The notes below the pieces were generated by a model. The model was not told the DNA's origin. It did not search any database and saw only the letters and a list, made by a program, of their open reading frames with translations. Source: Clusia tigrina (taxonomy: Eukaryota; Arthropoda; Insecta; Diptera; Clusiidae). From it: 64,000 nt of DNA. Position numbers and translations under genes: made by a program. Of the stretch, positions 26,866 to 39,510 are shown piece by piece; positions within the stretch are counted from its first letter, which is position 1; every line of letters starts with the position of its first letter. Where the stretch lies: positions 70,351,879-70,415,878 of the forward strand of contig OV050032.1 of NCBI GenBank assembly GCA_920105625.2, written 5' to 3'.

Positions 26866-27892
26866 CATTTGAAGTTTTATCAGTGTTTGATTTGGGACTC
26901 AAGAGTAGCATAGCTTTGAGCGATAGCTTAAATTGACAAGAGGCTCGAGTACTTCATTGTTACAAAATTTCAAGGTTCTATGACGCTCCAGTAAAAAATT
27001 ACAAGCATTTGTATGTTGCAAACTTTGATAGGTGTAGGACGTAGCGTATATAAGTTAGGGCCATTTGACGTTTTATCAGTGTTTGATTTTGGACTCAAGG
27101 GTAGCATAGCTTTGAGCGATAGCTTAAATTGACAAGAGGCTCGAGTACTTCATTGCTACAAAATTTCAAGGTTTTATGACGCTAAAGTAAAAAGTTACAA
27201 GCATTTCTATGTTGCAAACTTTAATAGGTATAGGACGCACCGTATTGAAGTTTGGGGCCATTTGAAGTTTTATCACTTTTTGATTTTGGAGTCAAGGGTA
27301 GCATAGTTATGAGCGATAACTTAAATTGATAAGAAGCACGAGTACTTTATTGTCACAAAATTTCAAGATTTTATGACGCTCCAGTAAAAAGTTACAAGCA
27401 TTTGTATGTTGCAAAGTTTGATAGGTGTAGGACGTACCGTATAGAAGTTAGGGCCATGTGAAGTTTTATCAGTGTTTGATTTGGGACACAAGGGTATCAT
27501 AGCTTTGAGCGATAGCTTAAATTGACAAGAGGCTCGAGTACTTTATTGTTACAAAATTTCAAGGTTATATGACGCTCCAGTAAAAATTTACAAGAATTTG
27601 TATGTTGCAAACTTTGATAGGTGTAGTGCGTACCGTCTAGAAGTTAGGGCCATTTGAAGTTTTATCAGTGTTTGATTTGCGACTCAAGGGTAGCATAGCT
27701 TTGAACGATAGCTTAAATTGACAAGACGCTCGAGTACTTTATTGTTACAAAATTTCAAGGTTTTATGACGCTCCAGTAAAAATGTACTAGCAATTGTATG
27801 TTGCAAACTTTGATAGGTTTAGGACGTACCATATAGAAGTTAGGGCCATTTGAAGTTTTATCAGTGTTTGATTTGGGAATCAAGGGTAGCAT
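26866..27892. repeat. Five-monomer block repeated at 28827-29853 and related copies
   Basis: The offset is 1961 bp (10 monomers). Shared markers are GTAGCGTATATAAG, GACGCTAAAGTAAAAAG, CCATGTGAAG, GGTTATATGACG and GGTTTAGGACG. The GGTTATATGACG part occurs again near 31503 and 34069, so the block has at least four relatives between 26.8 and 34.4 kb. Confidence 0.75.
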
Positions 27893-30239
27893 AGCTTTGA
27901 GCGATAGCTGAAATTGACAAGAGGCTCGAGTACGTTATTGTTACAAAATTTCAATGTTCTATGACGCTCCAGTAAAAATTTACAAGTATTTGTATGTTGC
28001 AAACTTTGATAGGTGTAGGACGTACCAATAGAAGTTAGGGTCATTTGAAGTTTTATCAGTGTTTGATTTGGGACTCAAGGGTAGCATAGCTTTGAGCGAT
28101 AGCTTAAATTGACAAGAGGCTCGAGTACTTTATTGTTACAAAATTTCAAGGTTTTATGACGCTCCAGTAAAAATTTACAAGCAATTGTATGTTGCAAACT
28201 TTGATAGGTGTAGGACGTACCATATAGAAGTTAGGGCCATTTGAAGTTTTATCAGTGTTTGATTTGGGACTCAAGGGTAGCATAGCTTTGAGCGATAGCT
28301 TAAATTGACAAGAGGCTCGAGTACTTTATTGTTACAAAATTTCAAGGTTTTATGACGCTCCAATAAAAAGTTACAAGCATTTGTATGTTGCAAACTTTGA
28401 TAGGTATAGGACGCACCGTATTGAATTTAGGGGCCATTTGAAGTTTTATCACTGTTTGATTTTGGAGTCAAGGGTAGCATAGTTATGAGCGATAGCTTAA
28501 ATTGATAAGAAGTACGAGTACTTTATTGTCACAAAATTTCAAGGTTTTATGACGATCCAGTAAAAAGTTACAAGCATTTGTATGTTGCAAAGTTTGATAG
28601 GTGTAGGACGTACCGTATAGAAGTTAGGGCCATTTGAAGTTTTATCAGTGTTTGATTTGGGACTCAAGGGTAGCATAGCTTTGAGCGATAGCTTAAATTG
28701 TCAAAAGGCTCGAGTACTTTATTGTTACAAAATTTCAAGGTTCTATGACGCTCCCGTAAAAAGTTACAGGCATTTGTGTGTTGCAAACTTTGATAGGTGT
28801 AGGACGTACCGTGTAGAAGTTAGGGCCATTTGAAGTTTTATCAGTGTTTGATTTGGGACTCAAGGGTAGCATAGCTTTGAGCGATAGCTTAAATTGACAA
28901 GAGGCTCGAGTACTTCATTGTTACAAAATTTCAAGGTTCTATGACGCTCCAGTAAAAAATTACAAGCATTTGTATGTTGCAAACTTTGATAGGTGTAGGA
29001 CGTAGCGTATATAAGTTAGGGCCATTTGACGTTTTATCAGTGTTTGATTTTGGACTCAAGGGTAGCATAGCTTTGAGCGATAGCTTAAATTGACAAGAGG
29101 CTCGAGTACTTCATTGCTACAAAATTTCAAGGTTTTATGACGCTAAAGTAAAAAGTTACAAGCATTTCTATGTTGCAAACTTTAATAGGTATAGGACGCA
29201 CCGTATTGAAGTTTGGGGCCATTTGAAGTTTTATCACTTTTTGATTTTGGAGTCAAGGGTAGCATAGTTATGAGCGATAACTTAAATTGATAAGAAGCAC
29301 GAGTACTTTATTGTCACAAAATTTCAAGATTTTATGACGCTCCAGTAAAAAGTTACAAGCATTTGTATGTTGCAAAGTTTGATAGGTGTAGGACGTACCG
29401 TATAGAAGTTAGGGCCATGTGAAGTTTTATCAGTGTTTGATTTGGGACACAAGGGTAGCATAGCTTTGAGCGATAGCTTAAATTGACAAGAGGCTCGAGT
29501 ACTTTATTGTTACAAAATTTCAAGGTTATATGACGCTCCAGTAAAAATTTACAAGAATTTGTATGTTGCAAACTTTGATAGGTGTAGTGCGTACCGTCTA
29601 GAAGTTAGGGCCATTTGAAGTTTTATCAGTGTTTGATTTGCGACTCAAGGGTAGCATAGCTTTGAACGATAGCTTAAATTGACAAGACGCTCGAGTACTT
29701 TATTGTTACAAAATTTCAAGGTTTTATGACGCTCCAGTAAAAATGTACAAGCAATTGTATGTTGCAAACTTTGATAGGTTTAGGACGTACCATATAGAAG
29801 TTAGGGCCATTTGAAGTTTTATCAGTGTTTGATTTGGGAATCAAGGGTAGCATAGTTATGAGCGATAGCTTAAATTGATAAGAAGTACGAGTACTTTATT
29901 GTCACAAAATTTCAAGGTTTTATGACGATCCAGTAAAAAGTTACAAGCATTTGTATGTTGCAAAGTTTGATAGGTGTAGGACGTACCGTATAGAAGTTAG
30001 GGCCATTTGAAGTTTTACCAGTGTTTGATTTGGGACTCAAGGGTAGCATAGCTTTGAGCGATAGCTTAAATTGTCAAAAGGCTCGAGTACTTTATTGTTA
30101 CAAAATTTCAAGGTTCTATGACGCTCCCGTAAAAAGTTACAGGCATTTGTGTGTTGCAAACTTTGATAGGTGTAGGACCTACCGTATAGAAGTTAGGGCC
30201 ATTTGAAGTTTTATCAGTGTTTGATTTGGGACTCAAGGG

Positions 30240-30820
30240 TAGCAAAGCTTTGAGCGATAGCTTAAATTGACAAGAGGCTCGAGTACTTTATTGCTACAAA
30301 ATTTCAAGGTTTTATGACGCTAAAGTAAAAAGTTACAAGCATTTGTATGTTGCAAACTTTGATAGATGTAGGACATACCGTATAGAACTTAGGGCCATAT
30401 GAAGTTATTGCCATTTGAAGTTTTATCAGTGTTTGATTTGGGACTCAAGGGTAGCATAGCTGTGAACGATAGCTTAAATTGACAAGAGGCTCGAGAACTT
30501 AATTGTTACATAGTTTCAAGGTTTTATGACGCTCCAGGAAAAAGTTAAAAGCACTTGTATGTTGCAAACTTTAATAGGTATAGGACGCACCGTATTGAAG
30601 TTTGGGGCCATTTGAAGTTTTATCACTTTTTGATTTTGGAGTCAAGGGTAGCATAGTTATGAGCGATAACTTAAATTGATAAGAAGCACGAGTACTTTAT
30701 TGTCACAAAATTTCAAGATTTTATGACGCTCCAGTAAAAAGTTACAAGCATTTGTATGTTGCAAAGTTTGATAGGTGTAGGACGTACCGTATAGAAGTTA
30801 GGGCCATGTGAAGTTTTATC
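30240..30820. repeat. Three-monomer block with 16-bp phase slip, repeated at about 33395-33975
   Basis: Both copies contain CCATATGAAGTTATTGCC, where 16 bases are added relative to the consensus (GAAGTT then ATTGCCATTT then GAAGTT). The slips start at 30401 and 33556, an offset of 3155 bp. The added segment matches the junction of monomer positions 187-196 and 1-6, so the register slipped between two GAAGTT sites. Confidence 0.75.
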
Positions 30821-33800
30821 AGTGTTTGATTTTGGACTCAAGGGTAGCATAGCTTTGAGCGATAGCTTAAATTGACAAGAGGCTCGAGTACTTTATTGCT
30901 ACAAAATTTCAAGGTTCTATGACGCTCCAGTAAAAAATTACAAGCATTTGTATGTTGCAAACTTTGATAGGTGTAGGACGTACCGTATATAAGTTAGGGC
31001 CATTTGACGTTTTATCAGTGTTTGATTTTGGACTCAAGGGTAGCATAGCTTTGAGCGATTGCTTAAATTGACAAGAGGCTCGAGTACTTTATTGCTACAA
31101 AATTTCAAGGTTTTATGACGCTAAAGTAAAAAGTTAAAAGCACTTGTATGTTGCAAACTTTGATAGGTATAGGACGCACCGTATTGAAGTTTGGGGCCAT
31201 TTGAAGTTTTATCACTTTTTGATTTTGGAGTCAAGGGTAGCATAGTTATGAGCGATAACTTAAATTGATAAGAAGCACGAGTACTTTATTGTCACAAAAT
31301 TTCAAGATTTTATGACGCTCCAGTAAAAAGTTACAAGCATTTGTATGTTGCAAAGTTTGATAGGTGTAGGACGTACCGTATAGAAGTTAGGGCCATGTGA
31401 AGTTTTATCAGTGTTTGATTTGGGACACAAGGGTATCATAGCTTTGAGCGATAGCTTAAATTGACAAGAGGCTCGAGTACTTTATTGTTACAAAATTTCA
31501 AGGTTATATGACGCTCCAGTAAAAATTTACAAGAATTTGTATGTTGCAAACTTTGATAGGTGTAGTGCGTACCATCTAGAAGTTAGGGCCATTTGAAGTT
31601 TTATCAGTGTTTGATTTGCGACTCAAGGGTAGCATAGCTTTGAACGATAGCTTAAATTGACAAGACGCTCGAGTACTTTATTGTTACAAAATTTCAAGGT
31701 TTTATGACGCTCCAGTAAAAATGTACAAGCAATTGTATGTTGCAAACTTTGATAGGTTTAGGACGTACCATATAGAAGTTAGGGCCATTTGAAGTTTTAT
31801 CAGTGTTTGATTTGGGAATCAAGGGTAGCATAGCTTTGAGCGATAGCTGAAATTGACAAGAGGCTCGAGTACTTTATTGTTACAAAATTTCAATGTTCTA
31901 TGACGCTCCAGTAAAAATTTACAAGTATTTGTATGTTGCAAACTTTGATAGGTGTAGGACGTACCAATAGAAGTTAGGGTCATTTGAAGTTTTATCAGTG
32001 TTTGATTTGGGACTCAAGGGTAGCATAGCTTTGAGCGATAGCTTAAATTGACAAGAGGCTCGAGTACTTTATTGTTACAAAATTTCAAGGTTTTATGACG
32101 CTCCAGTAAAAATTTACAAGCAATTGTATGTTGCAAACTTTGATAGGTGTAGGACGTACCATATAGAAGTTAGGGCCATTTGAAGTTTTATCAGTGTTTG
32201 ATTTGGGACTCAAGGGTAGCATAGCTTTGAGCGATAGCTTAAATTGACAAGAGGCTCGAGTACTTTATTGTTACAAAATTTCAAGGTTTTATGACGCTCC
32301 AGTAAAAAGTTACAAGCATTTGTATGTTGCAAACTTTGATAGGTATAGGACGCACCGTATTGAATTTAGGGGCCATTTGAAGTTTTATCACTGTTTGATT
32401 TTGGAGTCAAGGGTAGCATAGTTATGAGCGATAGCTTAAATTGATAAGAAGTACGAGTACTTTATTGTCACAAAATTTCAAGGTTTTATGACGATCCAGT
32501 AAAAAGTTACAAGCATTTGTATGTTGCAAAGTTTGATAGGTGTAGGACGTACCGTATAGAAGTTAGGGCCATTTGAAGTTTTATCAGTGTTTGATTTGGG
32601 ACTCAAGGGTAGCATAGATTTGAGCGATAGCTTAAATTGTCAAAAGGCTCGAGTACTTTATTGTTACAAAATTTCAAGGTTCTATGACGCTCCCGTAAAA
32701 AGTTACAGGCATTTGTGTGTTGCCAACTTTGATAGGTGTAGGACGTACCGTATAGAAGTTAGGGCCATTTGAAGTTTTATCAGTGTTTGATTTGGGACTC
32801 AAGGGTAGCATAGCTTTGAGCGATAGCTTAAATTGACAAGAGGCTCGAGTACTTTATTGTTACAAAGTTTCAAGGTTTTATGACGCTCCAGTAAAAAGTT
32901 ACAAGCATTTGTATGCTGCAAACTTTGATAGGTATAGGATGCACCGTATTAAAGTTAGGGGTCATTTGAAGTTTTATCACTTTTTGATTTTGGAGTCAAG
33001 AGTAGCACAGTTAGGAGCGATAACTTAAATTGATAATAAGCACGAGTACTTTATTGTCACAAAATTTCAAGGTTTTATGACGCTCCAGTAAAAATTTACA
33101 AGCAATTGTATGTTGCAAACTTTGATAGGTGTAGGACGTACCATATAGAAGTTAGGGCCATTTGAAGTTTTATCAGTGTTTGATTTGGGACTCAAGGGTA
33201 GCATAGCTTTGAGCGATAGCTTGAATTGACAAGAGGCTCGAGTACTTCATTGTTACAAAATTTCAAGGTTCTATGACGCTCCAGTAAAAAATTACAAGCA
33301 TTTGTATGTTGCAAACTTTGATAGGTGTAGGACGTACCGTATATAAGTTAGGGCCATTTGACGTTTTATCAGTGTTTGATTTCGGACTCAAGGGTAGCAA
33401 AGCTTTGAGCGATAGCTTAAATTGACAAGAGGCTCGAGTACTTTATTGCTACAAAATTTCAAGGTTTTATGACGCTAAAGTAAAAAGTTACAAGCATTTG
33501 TATGTTGCAAACTTTGATAGATGTAGGACATACCGTATAGAACTTAGGGCCATATGAAGTTATTGCCATTTGAAGTTTTATCAGTGTTTGATTTGGGACT
33601 CAAGGGTAGCATAGCTGTGAACGATAGCTTAAATTGACAAGAGGCTCGAGAACTTAATTGTTACATAGTTTCAAGGTTTTATGACGCTCCAGGAAAAAGT
33701 TAAAAGCACTTGTATGTTGCAAACTTTAATAGGTATAGGACGCACCGTATTGAAGTTTGGGGCCATTTGAAGTTTTATCACTTTTTGATTTTGGAGTCAA

Positions 33801-36219
33801 GGGTAGCATAGTTATGAGCGATAACTTAAATTGATAAGAAGCACGAGTACTTTATTGTCACAAAATTTCAAGATTTTATGACGCTCCAGTAAAAAGTTAC
33901 AAGCATTTGTATGTTGCAAAGTTTGATAGGTGTAGGACGTACCGTATAGAAGTTAGGGCCATGTGAAGTTTTATCAGTGTTTGATTTGGGACACAAGGGT
34001 ATCATAGCTTTGAGCGATAGCTTAAATTGACAAGAGGCTCGAGTACTTTATTGTTACAAAATTTCAAGGTTATATGACGCTCCAGTAAAAATTTACAAGA
34101 ATTTGTATGTTGCAAACTTTGATAGGTGTAGTGCGTACCGTCTAGAAGTTAGGGCCATTTGAAGTTTTATCAGTGTTTGATTTGCGACTCAAGGGTAGCA
34201 TAGCTTTGAACGATAGCTTAAATTGACAAGAGGCTCGAGTACTTTATTGTTACAAAATTTCAAGGTTTTATGACGCTCCAGTAAAAATGTACAAGCAATT
34301 GTATGTTGCAAACTTTGATAGGTGTAGGACGTACCATATAGAAGTTAGGGCCATTTGAAGTTTTATCAGTGTTTGATTTGGGGCTCAAGGGTAGCATAGC
34401 TTTGAGCGATAGCTGAAATTGACAAGAGGCTCGAGTACTTTATTGTTACAAAATTTCAATGTTCTATGACGCTCCAGTAAAAATTTACAAGTATTTGTAT
34501 GTTGCAAACTTTGATAGGTGTAGGACGTACCAATAGAAGTTAGGGTCATTTGAAGTTTTATCAGTGTTTGATTTGGGACTCAAGGGTAGCATAGCTTTGA
34601 GCGATAGCTTAAATTGACAAGAGGCTCGAGTACTTTATTGTTACAAAATTTCAAGGTTTTATGACGCTCCAGTAAAAATTTACAAGCAATTGTATGTTGC
34701 AAACTTTGATAGGTGTAGGACGTACCATACAGAAGTTAGGGCCATTTGAAGCTTTATCAGTGTTTGATTTGGGACTCAAGGGTAGCATAGCTTTGAGCGA
34801 TAGCTGAAATTGACAAGAAACTCGAGTACTTTATTGTTACAAAATTTCAAGGTTCTATGACGCTCCAGTAAAAAATTACAAGCATTTGTATGTTGCAAAC
34901 TTTGATAGGTGTAGGACGTACCGTATATAAGTTAGGGCCATTTGACGTTTTATCAGTGTTTGATTTTGGACTCAAGGGTAGCATAGCTTTGAGCAATAGC
35001 TTAAATTGACAAGAGACTCGAGTACTTTATTGTTACAAAATTTCAAGGTTTTATGCCGCTCCAGTAAAAAGTTAAAAGCACTTGTATGTTGCAAACTTTG
35101 ATAGGTATAGGACGCACCGTATTGAAGTTTGGGGCCAATTGAAGTTTTATCACTTTTTGATTTTGGAGTCAAGGGTAGCATAGTTATGAGCGATAACTTA
35201 AATTGATAAGAAGCACGAGTACTTCATTGTCAAAAAATTTCAAGATTTTATGACGCTCCAGTAAAAAGTTACAAGCATTTGTATGTTGCAAAGTTTGATA
35301 GGTGTAGGACGTACCGTATATAAGTTAGGGCCATTTGAAGTTTTATCAGTGTTTGATTTGGGACTCAAGGGTAGCATAGCTTTGAGCGATAGCTTAAATT
35401 GACAAGAGGCTCGAGTACTTTATTGTTACAAAATTTCAAGGTTCTATGACGCTCCAGTAAAAATTTACAAGAATTTGTATGTTGCAATCTTTGATAGGTG
35501 TAGTGCGTACCGTCTAGAAGTTAGGGCCATTTGAAGTTTTATCAGTGTTTGATTTGCGACTCAAGGGTAGCATAGCTTTGAGCGATAGCTTAAATTGACA
35601 AGAGGCTCGAGTACTTTATTGTTACAAAATTTCAAGGTTTTATGACGCTCCAGTAAAAATTTACAAGCAATTGTATGTTGCAAACTTTGATAGGTATAGG
35701 ACGCACCGTATTGAATTTAGGGGCCATTTGAAGTTTTATCATTGTTTGATTTTTTAGTCAAGGGTAGCATAGTTATGAGCGATAGCTTAAATTGATAAGA
35801 AGTACGAGTACTTTATTGTCACAAAATTTCAAGGTTTTATGACGCTCCAGTAAAAAGTTACAAGCATTTGTATGTTGCAAAGTTTGATAGGTGTAGGACG
35901 TACCGTCTAGAAGTTAGGGCCATTTGAAGTTTTATCAGTGTTTGATTTGCGACCCAAGGGTAGCATAGCTTTGAGCGATAGCTTAAATTGACAAGAGGCT
36001 CGAGTACTTTATTGTTACAAAATTTCAAAGTTTTATGACGCTCCAGTAAAAATTTACAAGCAATTGTATGTTGCAAACTTTGATAGGTGTAGGACGTACC
36101 GTATAGAAGTTAGGGCCATTTAAAGTTTTATCAGTGTTTGATTTGGGACTCAAGGGTATCATAGCTTTGAGCGATAGCTTAAATTGACAAGAGGCTCGAG
36201 TACTTTATTGTTACAAAAA

Positions 36220-37211
36220 TTCAAGGTTTTATGCCGCTCCAGTAAAAAGTTACAAGCATGTGAATGTTGCAAACTTTGATAGGTGTAGGACGTACCGTAT
36301 AGAAGTTAGTGCCATTTGAAGTTTTATCAGTGTTTGATTTGGGACTCAAGGGTAGCATAGCTTTGAACGATAGCTTAAATTGACAAGAGGCTCGAGAACT
36401 TAATTGTTACAAAGTTTCAAGGTTTTATGACGCTCCAGTAAAAAGTTAAAAGCACTTGTATGTTGCAAACTTTGATAGGTATAGGATGCACCGTATTGAA
36501 GTTAGGGGTCATTTGAAGTTTTATCACTTTTTGATTTTGGAGTCAAGGGTAGCACAGTTAGGAGCGATAACTTAAATTGATAAGAAGCACCAGTACTTTA
36601 TTGTCACAAAATTTCAAGGTTTTATGACGCTCCAGTAAAAAGTTACAAGCATGTGTATGTTTCAAACTTTGATAGATGTATAACATACCGTATAGAAGTT
36701 AGGGCCATTTGAAGTTTTATCAGTGTTTGATTTGGGACTCAAGGGTAGCATAGCTTTGAGCAATAGCTTAAATTGGCAAGAGGCTAGAGTACTTTATTGT
36801 TACAAAATTTCAAGGTCTTATGACGCTCCAGTAAAAAGTTACAAGCATTTGTATGTTGCAAACTTTGATAGGTGTAGGACGTACCATATAGAAGTTAGGG
36901 CCATTTGAAGTTTTATCAGTGTTTGATTTGCGACTCAAGGGTAGCATAGCTTTGAGCGAAAGCTTAAATTGACAAGAGGCTTGAGTACTTTATTGTTACA
37001 AAATTTCAAGGTTTTATGACGCTCCAGTAAAAATTTACAAGCAATTGTATGTTGCAAATTTTGATAGGTGTAGGACGTACCGTATAGAAGTTAGGGCCAT
37101 TTAAAAATTTTTCAGTGTTTGATTTGGGACTCAAGGGTAGCATAGCTTTGAGCGATAGCTTAAATTGACAAGAGGCTCGAGTACTTTATTGTTACAAAAT
37201 TTCAAGGTTTT
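36220..37211. repeat. Five-monomer block repeated at 39947-40938
   Basis: The offset is 3727 bp (19 monomers). Shared rare variants are CATGTGAATG, GATGTATAACATACC, TTGGCAAGAGGCTAGAG, GAGCGAAAGC and the TTTAAAAATTTTTCAG spacer. Confidence 0.78.
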
Positions 37212-38892
37212 ATGCCGCTCCAGTAAAAAGTTACAAGCATTTGAATGTTGCAAACTTTGATAGGTGTAGGACGTACCGTATAGAAGTTAGTGCCATTTGA
37301 AGTTTTATCAGTGTTTGATTTGGGTCTCAAGGGTAGCATAGCTTTGAACGATAGCTTAAATTGACAAGAGGCTCGAGAACTTAATTGTTACAAAGTTTCA
37401 AGGTTTTATGACGCTCCATTAAAAAGTTAAAAGCACTTGTATGTTGCGAACTTTGATAGGTATAGGACGCACCGTATTGAAGTTTGGGGCCATTTGAAGT
37501 TTTATCACTTTTTGATTTTGGAGTCAAGGGTAGCATAGTTATGAGCGATAACTTAAATTGATAAGAAGCAAGAGTACTTTATTGTCACAAAATTTCAAGA
37601 TTTTATGACGCTCCAGTAAAAAGTTACAAGCATTTGTATGTTGCAAAGTTTGATAGGTGTAGGACGTACCGTATAGAAGTTAGAGCCATTTGAAGTTTTA
37701 TCCGTGTTTGATTTGGAACTCAAGGGTAGCATAGCTTTGAGCGATAGCTTAAATTGACAAGAGGCACGAGTACTTTATTGTTACAAAATTTCAAGGTTCT
37801 ATGACGCTCCAGTAAAAAATTACAAGCATTTGTATGTTGCAAACTTTGATAGGTATAGGACGTACCGTATATAAGTTAGGGCCATTTGACGTTTTATCAG
37901 TGTTTGATTTGGGACTCAAGGGTAGCATAGCTTTGAGCGATAGCTTAAATTGGCAAGAGGCTCGAGTACTTTATTGCTACAAAATTTCAAGATTTTATGA
38001 AGCTCCAGTAAAAAGTTACAAGCATTTGTATGTTGCAAACTTTGATAGATGTAGGACATACCGTATAGAAGTAAGGGCCATATGAAGTTTTATCCGTGTT
38101 TCATTTGGGACTCAAGGGTAGCATAGCTTTGAGCGATAGCTTAAATTGACAAGAGGCTCGAGTACTTTATTGTTACAAAATTTTAAGGTTTTATGACGCT
38201 CCAGTAAAAAGTTACAAGCATTTGTATGTTGCAAACTTTGATAGGTGTAGGACGTACCGTATAGAAGTTAGTGCCATTTGAAGTTTTATCAGTGTTTGAT
38301 TTGGGACTCAAGGGTAGCATAGCTTTGAACGATAGCTTAAATTGACAAGAGGCTCGAGAACTTAATTGTTACAAAGTTTCAAGGTTTTATGACGCTTCAG
38401 TAAAAAGTTAAAAGCACTTGTATGTTGCAAACTTTGATAGGTATAGGACGCACCGTATTGAAGTTTGGGGCCATTTGAAGTTTTATCACTTTTTGATTTT
38501 GGAGTCAAGGGTAGCATAGTTATGAGCGATAACTTAAATTGATAAGAAGCACGAGTACTTTATTGTCACAAAATTTCAAGATTTTATGACGCTCCAGTAA
38601 AAAGTTACAAGCATTTGTATGTTGCAAAGTTTGATAGGTGTAGGACGTACCATATAGAAGTTAGGGCCATTTGAAGTTTTATCAGTGTTTGATTTGGGAC
38701 TCAAGGGTAGCATAGCTTTGAGCGATAGCTTAAATTGACAAGAGGCTCGAGTACTTTATTGTTACAAAATTTCAAGGTTCTATGACGCTCCAGTAAAAAT
38801 TTACAAGAATTTGTATGTTGCAAACTTTGATAGGTGTAGTGCGTACCGTCTAGAAGTTAGGGCCACTTGAAGTTTTATCAGTGTTTGATTTG

Positions 38893-39510
38893 CGACTCAA
38901 GGGTAGCATAGCTTTGAGCGATAGCTTAAATTGACAAGAGGCTCGAGTACTTTATTGTTACAAAATTTCAAGGTTTTATGACGCACCAGTAAAAATTTAC
39001 AAGCAATTGTACGTTGCAAACTTTGATAGGTATAGGATGCACCGTATTGAAGTTAGGGGTCATTTGAAGTTTTATCACTTTTTGATTTTGGAGTCAAGGG
39101 TAGCACAGTTAGGAGCGATAACTTAAATTGATAAGAGTCACGAGTACTTTATTGTCACAAAATTTTAAGATTTTATGACGCTCCAGTAAAAAGTTACAAG
39201 CATTTGTATGTTGCAAAGTTTGATAGGTGTACGACGTACCGTATAGAAGTTTGGGCCATTTGAAGTTTTATCAGTGTTTGATTTGGGACTCAAGAGTAGC
39301 ATAGCTTTGAGCGATAGCTTAAATTGACAAGAGGCTCGAGTACTTCATTGTTACAAAATTTCAAGGTTCTATGATGCTCCAGTAAAAAATTACAAGCATT
39401 TGTATGTTGCAAACTTTGATAGGTGTAGGACGTACCGTTTATAAGTTAGGGCCATTTGATGTTTTATCAGTGTTTGATTTGGGACTCAAGGGTAGCATAG
39501 CTTTGAGCGA
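38893..39510. repeat. Three-monomer block repeated at 40854-41471
   Basis: The offset is 1961 bp (10 monomers). Shared markers are GACGCACCAGTAAAAATT, AAAATTTTAAGATTTTATG, GTACGACGTACC and ACCGTTTATAAG. Related sequence recurs near 50.7 and 53.4 kb. Confidence 0.72.
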
